DNA of 21,903 nucleotides, from contig JAFGTA010000211.1 in assembly GCA_016934355.1 (NCBI GenBank), positions 1 through 21,903 of the forward strand, written 5' to 3'. This document shows, piece by piece, positions 6,045 to 12,280 of this stretch (its first letter is position 1; each line of letters begins with the position of its first letter). The stretch is from Candidatus Bathyarchaeota archaeon. GTDB lineage: Archaea; Thermoproteota; Bathyarchaeia; TCS64. The notes under the pieces were generated by a model. That model saw only the letters and a list, made by a program, of their open reading frames with translations, did not search any database and had not been told where the DNA came from. The translations under genes and the position numbers were made by a program.

Positions 6045-7065
6045 TTTTCACTCCCCCTCGGGTAGATTTATAGATCGTAACGTCTTCAAACACGTATGAG
6101 CTCCTTCAAAGCCTACCTACTCCGAGAGATCTACAAAAAAGTACAAAAACAAGGCGACAAACTCGCAGAAATAGAACCACTCATCGACTGGGAGGCCTTC
6201 AGACCCATAATCCAACCCATGTACAGTAACCAGGGCTCCAACGGGAGCAGACCCAACATCGACCTAGTCATCATGATGAAGCTGCTCGTCCTCCAAGCCT
6301 AGTATGGTTTGAGTGATCCTGAACTGGAGAGGCAGGTCAACGACAGGATAAGCTTCAGGCACTTCCTCGGTTACCCGGAGAAGGCCCCCGACTACTCGAC
6401 GGTGTGGCGGTTCAGGGAGCGTCTCGGGGAGACCGGTAAGGACCAGGAGGTGTGGGCTAAGTTGCAGCGTCAGCTCGACGAGAAGGGGTTGAAGGTCCGG
6501 AAGGGTGTGGTGCGGGACACGTCGTTTATTACATCTGATCCGGGGCACGCCAAGGCTGATAAGCCAAGAGGAACAGAGGCGAAGACGCGGAGGAGCCGGG
6601 ATGGTAGCTGGACCAAGAAGGGGAGCCGCTCCTACTATGGGTATAAGTTGCATGCGAAGGTGGACCTGGATCACGGACTCATCAGGGATCTGGAGGCGTC
6701 GGCTGCGAATGTCCATGACAGCAGGATAGATCTTAGCTTACCGGGTGAGGTGGTGTACCGGGACCGGGGTTACCAGGGCGCTGTGCCTCGTGGCTGGGAC
6801 GCCACGATGAGGAAGGGCGCCAGGGGCCACTCTTTGGGTATCTGGGACCGGCTGAGGAACAGGCGATAAGCAGGAAACGGTGTCCCGGGGAGCGCCCTTT
6901 CGCTGTGATCAAGCGGGCGTTTGGCTCTGGGCATGTGTTAATGACGTCGTTGCCCAGGGTCCGTGTGAAGATGGTGTTTGCTTGTCTCTGCTTTAACCTT
7001 GTTCAGCTGGGCAGGCTAGGGCTGACAGCGTAAGCATTGGGTCTGGTGGTGGAGACAGGTGAAAA
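6045..7065 (+). mobile_element. IS5-type insertion sequence, inactivated
   Basis: The element is defined by its transposase relic at 6096-7033. The ends are uncertain: TTTTCAC at 6045-6051 and GTGAAAA at 7059-7065 are a seven-base inverted match at plausible distances, but pairing decays inward and I see no clear target duplication. A TATA-like GATTTATAG stands at about 6066-6074, 25-30 bases before the ATG. The element lies against the two broken gene fragments on its left and AT-rich noncoding DNA on its right. Confidence 0.6.
6096..7033 (+). pseudogene. IS5-family DDE transposase with amber codon and one-base deletion
   Basis: About 312 codons from ATG 6096. The first block ends MMKLLVLQA at TAG 6300-6302 and continues in the same frame as YGLSDPELERQVNDRISFRH. 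Relatives have LQAWYGLSD, so TGG (Trp) became TAG. The catalytic Asp residues are in GVVRDTSF and VYRDRGYQG. A zero-frame TAA at 6867 is followed by ISRKRCPGERPFAVIKRAFG in another frame. Adding back one G near 6863 restores RNRAISRKRCPGERP, including the catalytic Glu, and the protein then ends at TAA 7031-7033. Two independent lesions mean no active transposase is made. The match to the IS5 group (Pfam DDE_Tnp_1 with the DUF772-like N-terminus) is strong. Confidence 0.88.
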
Positions 7066-7320
7066 TGGGTGTTTGTGGGTGTGAAGGGTAGCTGCTGGGG
7101 GAGGGGGAACGCGGTTAAGCCGGAGATGTTGACCTGTTTGATGGGGCTTCTTCCTCAAATATGCGCAAAATGACGGCAGCTGAGAGAAACAAAGAAAATC
7201 AAAATCCTCTAAAGTGTATTCCACCGGGAAGAATAATGAATCACTCTGAATGGTAAAAACTGAGTACCCGCTCCACCAACACCCAGTTCATTCTACCCAT
7301 CATAATAATCCTCGGTAAAA

Positions 7321-7335
7321 ACCGGAAATTCCGGT
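7321..7335. repeat. Perfect 15-base inverted repeat
   Basis: ACCGGAAATTCCGGT is symmetrical around A7328. It lies alone in AT-rich DNA, 300 bases before the Nudix start. It is the right size for a dimeric regulator site, but no gene start is close enough to assign it. Confidence 0.4.
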
Positions 7336-7514
7336 AATAACCAAAAATTCATGTGAAATTAACTCAAAAATCTCCATTCAATCAAAGTTAAAAAGTAAAA
7401 TACTATAACTAAATGAGAAAAAAGTAGCTTTCATATCAATATAAAAGCCCTTTTACACACAAAAACGATAAAAAATTAAAATAAATAGAATATAGCAGAA
7501 ACCCAGAAAAAACG

Positions 7515-7573
7515 CTTATAGTAAGTAACTCACTATAAGGGAAATGCCAAGTCGTCGATGAACGACGCAAGGC
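7515..7573. repeat. Palindrome followed by a hairpin, possible structured RNA
   Basis: CTTATAGT (7515-7522) pairs with ACTATAAG (7532-7539), and the inner bases nearly complete a 25-base palindrome with one mismatched pair. Seven bases on, GCC (7546-7548) pairs with GGC (7571-7573) around CGTCG-ATGAA-CGACG (7553-7567), separated by an AA-rich internal loop. The two in a row suggest a structured transcript or a relic transposon end rather than chance. Confidence 0.4.
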
Positions 7574-7619
7574 TATGACAAACACGTGACGCCACCACTC
7601 AAAGAAATTATTACTGTTC

Positions 7620-7629
7620 GAGGCGCCTC
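7620..7629. promoter_or_regulatory. Palindrome GAGGCGCCTC before the Nudix start
   Basis: A perfect 10-base palindrome ends seven bases before ATG 7637. It includes the only GAGG that could serve as a Shine-Dalgarno, so it may hide the ribosome site or serve as an operator. Confidence 0.35.
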
Positions 7630-7636
7630 ATAGACC

Positions 7637-8101
7637 ATGGCCATCGAAGCCACCCTCTGCGAGATCATCAGCGGCGGGAGGCTGCTGCTCCTGAGGAAGG
7701 CGGCGGGCAGGTTCGGCGAGGGGAAATGGAACGGCGCCGGAGGCAAGACCAAGCCGGGCGAGACCCCGATGGAGTGCGTCGTGAGAGAGATCCGGGAGGA
7801 GACCGGGCTTACGGTCACCGACCCCTCCATGCGCGGCGTGCTGGACTTTTATTTCGGCGAGAAGGATGAGCCGGACTGGGTTGTCCACGTATTCCTGGCT
7901 ACATCCTTCGTCGGCGAGTTGACTGAGGGCGACGAAGGCGAGCTACGGTGGTTCACGGTGGACGAGATACCCTACGAGGAGATGTGGCAGGACGACGTCC
8001 ACTGGCTGCCCCCGTTCCTCGACGGGAAGAGGTTCAGAGGCGTATTCTGGTACAGCGCGGACGGCTCCGAGCTGCTCCGGCACAGGCTGACCGTTGAGTA
8101 G
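7637..8101 (+). CDS. Nudix hydrolase, MTH1-like (8-oxo-dGTP/oxidised purine nucleotide pyrophosphatase)
   Basis: 154 residues. It has a perfect Nudix box (G36, E42, R50-E51, E54-E55, G57-L58 in the GX5EX7REUXEEXGU pattern) that binds the metal and diphosphate. Beyond the box it resembles human MTH1/NUDT1: GKWNGAGGK against GRWNGFGGK, and MWQDDVHWLP against MWPDDSYWFP. W117, D119 and D120, which grip the oxidised base in MTH1, fall at the same residue numbers here, and length is close (154 against 156). The likely job is cleaning oxidised purine nucleotides out of the pool, in the cytoplasm. Substrate specificity is inferred from these residues. It stands alone, convergent with the truncated methyltransferase. 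ATG 7637 is the first start in frame. Confidence 0.9.
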   Translation: MAIEATLCEIISGGRLLLLRKAAGRFGEGKWNGAGGKTKPGETPMECVVREIREETGLTVTDPSMRGVLDFYFGEKDEPDWVVHVFLATSFVGELTEGDEGELRWFTVDEIPYEEMWQDDVHWLPPFLDGKRFRGVFWYSADGSELLRHRLTVE

Positions 8102-8181
8102 ATCACTCCATGACGGCATGAGGACGCGGGTAAGCTCTACGGTAGGCGTCTCACCTTGGAAGATAGATACGGTGATAATTA

Positions 8182-8577
8182 TTACCCTACTTCTGCTAGT
8201 ACAAGGCTGTGTGTGCCGTTTATCCGACCTACCTTTAAACCATCGATGTCGGTGAAGTACCTCCGCTCAAGCTCCTCGCTGCTGCACTCCTCGACTAGCC
8301 TGAATCCCTTACCTGCGAGATATGCTTCCACGGTTCCCTCGTCAAACCCGAAGGTCCAGGGCTCGCCCACGTCGGCGACGTTTCTACTTATCTCTTTTTC
8401 ACCCAAGTACCTGCCCTGACGGTCGATCACCGACGAATGGACGTAGTCGAACACGACGAGGCTCCCCGGACCCGACATCCTCCGTATCAGTGCAAAGGTT
8501 TCGTCGACGGCGCTTAGCAGATACTTCGGGCTGCCCCTCCTCGCCTGGTCGAATCCATATACTGTCCCGCCACACAC
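8182..8577 (-). pseudogene. 3' part of a leucine-carboxyl/TcmP-type O-methyltransferase
   Basis: The 131 residues from GTG 8577 match the C-terminal half of the LCM family (Pfam LCM; COG3315): AVDETFALIRRMSGPGSLVVFDYVHSS, then PWTFGFDEGTVEAYLAGKGF and ELERRYFTDIDG. Intact members have about 270-300 residues. The SAM-binding N-terminal region is missing. The frame stays open upstream to about 8755, but no ATG, GTG or TTG occurs before 8577 and the codon use there is not coding-like. It starts 30 bases after the winged-helix gene ends, so an in-place deletion probably removed its 5' half. A stable short product cannot be excluded, but it should not be an active methyltransferase. Confidence 0.65.
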
Positions 8578-8606
8578 GATGTATGCTACAGCAAGTATCG
8601 GTAACT

Positions 8607-8897
8607 TTATCCCGCTGCTTGGGTCCGCGAAAAAAAGTACGTCAATACGATCGGACCGACGCCGAAGAGAGTCATGACGACGTAGAACAGGTTGTTGAGG
8701 TGTTTCTCGATGAATCCCTCCATCTCCTTCAGCTGATAGTTCAGTTTACTGGTGGTTAACCCGCCCTCGCCGAGGATGCCGCTATACTTCACGCCTTCAA
8801 GCGTCGTTTCTAGGATACGTAGAATTTCCCTTCTTTCACCGTGACCCAGCACCTTGATTAATGCGTCATCTACATCGTTTCGCTGCAATATTCTCAT
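8607..8897 (-). CDS. Winged-helix (ArsR-like) regulator with C-terminal membrane helix
   Basis: 96 residues. DALIKVLGHGERREILRILE is the classic first helices of archaeal ArsR-like winged-helix proteins, and LTTSKLNYQLKEMEGFIEK is the recognition helix and start of the wing. Instead of the usual wing and dimerisation region the protein goes straight into a hydrophobic segment (FYVVMTLFGVGPIVLTYFF, about 71-89), so it could be membrane-tethered. The C-terminal part may instead be rearranged by the deletion that truncated the neighbouring methyltransferase. ATG 8897 lies about 23 bases from TTAAAAG (8917-8923), so the transcript is probably leaderless. A perfect palindrome upstream suggests self-regulation. 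Confidence 0.75.
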   Translation of the reverse strand: MRILQRNDVDDALIKVLGHGERREILRILETTLEGVKYSGILGEGGLTTSKLNYQLKEMEGFIEKHLNNLFYVVMTLFGVGPIVLTYFFSRTQAAG

Positions 8898-8916
8898 AAA
8901 TGGCTAAAAGTCTAGG

Positions 8917-8960
8917 CTTTTAACCCTTTTCGACTGAATAATCATCACAAGAATTCTTGT
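8917..8960 (-). promoter_or_regulatory. Leaderless promoter with palindromic operator of the winged-helix gene
   Basis: On the minus strand GGTTAAAAGCC (about 8916-8925) is a TATA-like box centred 23 bases before the ATG. ACAAGAATTCTTGT (8947-8960) is a perfect 14-base palindrome about 25 bases further upstream, a suitable site for a dimeric winged-helix protein. No gene occupies 8961-9097. Confidence 0.45.
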
Positions 8961-9097
8961 CAAATAGACTTTATTCTTTACAAGGCATCATGCATGAGCT
9001 CGTCTCCAAGTTTGTATGAGTAAGTAAGAGAGGGAATGTGTGGGTTTGGGGTAAACCATTTACACCCAGACGGCAAACCCTTGGTTGAGGTAAAGAC

Positions 9098-9361
9098 ATG
9101 CCCTACATTACCCCGGAGGATAGACCCCAGTACGATAAGGTACTAGCCGAGCTGATCGCGCTGCTCAAGGAGAAGCCGCCGGAGAGCATCGACGGCCACC
9201 TGAACTACGTTGTGACCAAGGTCATTAAGGAGGTGTACCCCCTCAGGTACTACCACATCAACAAGGCGATGGGCGTGCTGGAGTGCATACAGCACGAGTT
9301 CTACCGCCGCGTCGCAGCCCCCTACGAGGACACCAAGATCGAGCAGAACGGGGACGTATAG
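9098..9361 (+). CDS. DUF6899-like conserved small protein
   Basis: 87 residues, MPYITPEDRPQYDKVLAELI at the start and EFYRRVAAPYEDTKIEQNGD near the end. The N-terminal PYI..EDR, the central DGHLNYVVTKV, and GVLECIQHEFYRRV with its PYED tail match my memory of a widespread small family (DUF6899) of unknown function in bacteria and archaea. It is mostly helical with no signal or membrane segment. GAGGT at about 9087-9091 serves as Shine-Dalgarno before ATG 9098. It converges on wtpC with an 11-base gap. An inverted repeat, GGTTT-GGGGT-AAACC (about 9043-9057), lies in its leader region. Confidence 0.75.
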   Translation: MPYITPEDRPQYDKVLAELIALLKEKPPESIDGHLNYVVTKVIKEVYPLRYYHINKAMGVLECIQHEFYRRVAAPYEDTKIEQNGDV

Positions 9362-9374
9362 CCCCCATTTTTTT
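9362..9374. terminator. T-run between convergent genes
   Basis: CCCCCATTTTTTTACC between the DUF6899-like stop and the wtpC stop contains seven T in a row on the plus strand, enough for archaeal termination of the small gene. On the minus strand it is an A-run, so the end of the wtp transcript must lie further left. Confidence 0.4.
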
Positions 9375-10389
9375 ACCAAACACGCACAGACTCAGCGTCC
9401 ACCCCTAGGTAAGCCTCCCCGCCGACCCTCAGGTCCACCCCTGCGCCCAGAGGCACCGACGCCCTTACCTTGATCCCCGCCTCCAGCAGCACCGACCTGT
9501 AGGCGCCGAGGTCCGCCACCTCTAATACCTTCGCCTCGATAGCCCCTTCGCTCGTTGTGCCCGACACATAGGTGGACTCGGCCCTCCAGCCTATCCAATC
9601 GGCGTCTGCATCTACGGAGCCGATTAGCTCACGCAGCCAAGACGCACCAGACGGCAGCTGGGAGACCCTGAAGAGGTTCTCGAAGCCGAGGAAACCAGCC
9701 GTCTCGGGATTCATGGGGCTCCCGTACACCTCGGGGACTGAACCCAACTGGACGAGCTTCCCAGCCCACATGACGCCAACCCTGTCGGCCAACGTCCGCG
9801 CCTCCACGTGGCTGTGAGTCACATGGAGCACCGTCACCCTCATCTCCCTCTGAATCCTCTTCAGGTAGAGCCTTAGCTCGCCCTGAGCGTGGGCGTCTAC
9901 GTTGCTCAGGGGCTCGTCAAGAAGAAGCAGACCCGGCTCCATGACAAGCGCCCTCGCCAGCTGGACCTTCTGCCGCTCGCCTCCGCTGAGCCCCGATGGA
10001 AGCCTGTCCAGGAGGTGGGCGATATCCAGCACCTTCGCGACCGCTCCAGACCTGCTCCTCCTCTCCTCCTCCATGAACCCTTGAACCATCAACCCGAACT
10101 CTATATTGCCACGAACCGTCATATGTGGGAACAGGGTGGGCGCCTGCGGGACGTAGCCGATCCCCCTGCGCTCAGGCGGCGTCAGAGTAACGTCTCCGCC
10201 GCCGAGGCTAACATGCCCCGAGTCCGGCTCATGGAACCCCATCACCGTCTCCATCAGCAACGTCTTCCCCGCGCCTGTAGGCCCCAGCAGCACGAAGTAC
10301 TCCCCCTGAACCAGCTCAAGATCGACGCCCGTGAACGCGAAGCCTGGCCACCTCCTCGACAAGCCGCTTACACACAGAGAGCCGCTCAC
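9373..10389 (-). CDS. wtpC: Tungstate/molybdate ABC importer, ATPase subunit
   Basis: 338 residues. Walker A is GPTGAGKT (36-43), the ABC signature LSGGERQ (134-140), Walker B LLLLDE (154-159), and the switch His is H192 in HVTHSH. The C-terminal 100 residues look like a TOBE/MOP-type beta domain (AKVLEVADLGAYRSVLLEAG, GIKVRASVPL), which in ModC/WtpC proteins can bind the oxyanion and inhibit transport. It powers import by binding the cytoplasmic side of WtpB. GTG 10389 overlaps the wtpB stop by four bases, a sign of translational coupling. Substrate is inferred from the WtpA-type binding protein in the same operon. Confidence 0.88.
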   Translation of the reverse strand: MSGSLCVSGLSRRWPGFAFTGVDLELVQGEYFVLLGPTGAGKTLLMETVMGFHEPDSGHVSLGGGDVTLTPPERRGIGYVPQAPTLFPHMTVRGNIEFGLMVQGFMEEERRSRSGAVAKVLDIAHLLDRLPSGLSGGERQKVQLARALVMEPGLLLLDEPLSNVDAHAQGELRLYLKRIQREMRVTVLHVTHSHVEARTLADRVGVMWAGKLVQLGSVPEVYGSPMNPETAGFLGFENLFRVSQLPSGASWLRELIGSVDADADWIGWRAESTYVSGTTSEGAIEAKVLEVADLGAYRSVLLEAGIKVRASVPLGAGVDLRVGGEAYLGVDAESVRVW

Positions 10390-11171
10390 TGCCGCCCACC
10401 CCTGTTGAGAACCCTGAAAGCCGTGAACACTAGAATGCCGAGTATAAGCAGTAGACCCGTGATCGGGAGGGCGCTCTGCAGCCCCTCGCCGATGAGCACG
10501 TCGAACAGCAGCACCGGCGCCGTCTTAGGGTAGTAAGCCAGCACGGCGACGGCGCCGAACTCGCTGACAGCCCTAGCCCACGCCAGCAGACACCCCGTAG
10601 CTATCCCCCTGCGCGACAGCGGCAACGTGACGTACTGAAACACCTGACGCCTCGAAGCCCCTAGGCTCCGGGCGACCTGCTCCATCCGCACGTCCACAGC
10701 CGTGAAAGCCACCTCCGCGTTCCTCACCACGAATGGCGCGCTGACGAAAGCCATGGCGGCGACTATACCCCACACAGTGTCGACGAAGGACACGCCCATC
10801 CTCGCCAACAGCCTGCCGATGGAGGTCCTGGGGCTCAGGGTGAACAGAATAGCGATGCCCGCCGCGTTGTGCGGTATCATTATCGAGAGGTCGAGGAGTG
10901 AGTCGAGGAGGTCCCTGCCCGGGAACCTATACCGGGAAAGCAGGTATGCAAGGGGCACACCGGTGACGAGGTTGAAGAACGTAGCTAGCAGCGCCGCGTA
11001 CAGGCTGAGGGATATGGCGTCCACGACTCTCTGGTCTCTGAGGGCGCTGGGCAAGCCACCGGCCGAGGACAATATGGTGCCCATGATGGGGGCCACGAGG
11101 AAGAGTAGAAGCGCCGCGCCTAGGAGGGAGGAGGCAGCGATGAACGCCGACTTCTCCTTCAGCCACGGCAA
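10386..11171 (-). CDS. wtpB: Tungstate/molybdate ABC importer, permease subunit
   Basis: 261 residues with about six membrane helices, from LLGAALLLFLVAPIMGTILS to ALPITGLLLILGILVFTAF. The EAA loop that docks with the ATPase is VRMEQVARSLGASRRQVFQY, followed by LPLSRRGIATG. A conserved SEFGAVAVLAYYP segment precedes the last helices, as in ModB/WtpB. The TTG start at 11171 is supported by GGTGAT five bases upstream. That ribosome site overlaps the wtpA stop and can be paired by the last wtpA codons. The product forms the membrane channel of the WtpABC complex. Confidence 0.88.
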   Translation of the reverse strand: MPWLKEKSAFIAASSLLGAALLLFLVAPIMGTILSSAGGLPSALRDQRVVDAISLSLYAALLATFFNLVTGVPLAYLLSRYRFPGRDLLDSLLDLSIMIPHNAAGIAILFTLSPRTSIGRLLARMGVSFVDTVWGIVAAMAFVSAPFVVRNAEVAFTAVDVRMEQVARSLGASRRQVFQYVTLPLSRRGIATGCLLAWARAVSEFGAVAVLAYYPKTAPVLLFDVLIGEGLQSALPITGLLLILGILVFTAFRVLNRGGRQ

Positions 11172-11177
11172 CTGGAA

Positions 11178-12272
11178 TCACCTACCGTAGGTGTCCTCGA
11201 CGACCAGGTTTTTCAGGTTATCGGGCACGCCGCCTAAGTTGTCCGTGTAGCACGGCTCGTAGATCGGGTGACTCTGCTCAGCGAAAATCTGTCTGCCCCT
11301 CCCTGCTAGGAGGTACTCGGCGAAGACCGCTGCTGCCTCCGGTTCAGGGGCGTTAACTGGAATGTTCAGCCCGTAGTAGATGGTCTTTCCCTCCCGGTCC
11401 AGCCCTATGCTCTGGAACCTGGCGTACTGGAACCGGACATACGCCTGTCTGTACAGTTCGTCGTTCTCCGGGCTTCCCATGTTGATCTCGGGTGGCAGCT
11501 CGATGTACTCCACGCCGTACTGCTTCGCGTTACTCAAGTAGAGGAACGTGTAGTCCACGGCGCCCGACTCCAGCAACGGCATTATCTGTATGCTGCTCGC
11601 CCTCACCGAGACCTTACCTCCGCTAGGCTTCAGCTCCTCAGGCACGAATATGTAGGTGCGGTCAGCCGTATCGACGGTCTCGATCTCCGGGTCGAAGTGT
11701 CTGCCTACGCTCTCCTCGAAGAGACTGGGCTCATCGTAGTGCTGCTCCGCAAGCTGCATAATCTGAAGCCCCCTGTACCCGAGGGCGTCTATGATGGGGT
11801 TCGAGAAACAGAGCTTCACATCCTGTCTGGAAACCACATCGTACCAGTTGGACTCGTCAACCTCGCCGCTGTATAGGCTCGCCTCGGTGTACGCGAGCAC
11901 TATCTCGTTGCCGGCGAACCTGATGTACCAGTCCGTGTAGTAACCGCCGCCGTCTGGAAGCGGCGCATCGTACATCATCACGGGTATCAGGCTGTAGTCG
12001 GCGACGAGCAGCAGAGATGCGGGGTCGTCCAGCTCGGTGTGGTGCCGTATCACCTGTATGCTGCCGTGTCCCTCGACCTCCACCTCGTACCCCGGGTTGT
12101 CCTCCATGAAAGCCTCCGAGACCATGTTCAGCGGGTGCAGCAGGCTGCCCGCGCAGAATACCTTGATCTTGACTGGCTCAGACTCGGGCGTATCCGACGT
12201 AAAAAAAATCAGGTAGGCAGCCGCCCCCAATAGGGCGACGGCTGCAACCGCCGCGAGAGCCGTCCTGTTCAT
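11178..12272 (-). CDS. wtpA: Tungstate/molybdate-binding protein
   Basis: 364 residues from ATG 12272; a GTG at 12281 that overlaps the previous stop is an alternative. Residues 4-24 form a signal or anchor helix. The mature part opens IKVFCAGSLLHPLNMVSEAF, the oxyanion-binding first loop of WtpA/ModA proteins, then VADYSLIPVMMYD and WYIRFAGNEIVLAYTE, hallmarks of the WtpA group (compare Pyrococcus WtpA). CFSNPIIDALGYRGLQIMQLAE is the second signature. It captures tungstate or molybdate outside the membrane and passes it to WtpB. Which metal is preferred cannot be told from sequence. The remainder of the open frame, back to 12635, is a shadow of the upstream gene. Confidence 0.9.
   Translation of the reverse strand: MNRTALAAVAAVALLGAAAYLIFFTSDTPESEPVKIKVFCAGSLLHPLNMVSEAFMEDNPGYEVEVEGHGSIQVIRHHTELDDPASLLLVADYSLIPVMMYDAPLPDGGGYYTDWYIRFAGNEIVLAYTEASLYSGEVDESNWYDVVSRQDVKLCFSNPIIDALGYRGLQIMQLAEQHYDEPSLFEESVGRHFDPEIETVDTADRTYIFVPEELKPSGGKVSVRASSIQIMPLLESGAVDYTFLYLSNAKQYGVEYIELPPEINMGSPENDELYRQAYVRFQYARFQSIGLDREGKTIYYGLNIPVNAPEPEAAAVFAEYLLAGRGRQIFAEQSHPIYEPCYTDNLGGVPDNLKNLVVEDTYGR
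11179..11193 (-). promoter_or_regulatory. Hairpin covering the wtpB ribosome site
   Basis: In the mRNA the last wtpA codons read CACCTA-CGG-TAGGTG, a six-base-pair stem with three-base loop. Its 3' arm holds the GGTG of the wtpB Shine-Dalgarno. Ribosomes finishing wtpA would open it, coupling the two genes. Confidence 0.4.
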
Positions 12273-12280
12273 CCGATTCA

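Larger units (their letters stand above)
7066..7636. other. Noncoding stretch between the IS relic and the Nudix gene
   Basis: No open frame here looks like a gene. The left part (7066-7110) is G-rich on the plus strand; 7170-7560 is strongly AT-rich with many A-runs. It contains a 15-base perfect inverted repeat (7321-7335), a near-perfect palindrome (7515-7539), a hairpin (7546-7573) and a 10-base palindrome (7620-7629), listed separately. Confidence 0.6.

Noticed and set aside
6300..6302. In-frame TAG as pyrrolysine or programmed readthrough in the transposase
   Set aside because: The expected residue is Trp (TGG to TAG), and a second independent lesion lies downstream, so decay is simpler.
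6045..7065. Firm terminal inverted repeats for the IS5 element
   Set aside because: Only seven end bases match and no target duplication is visible; the ends are given as uncertain.
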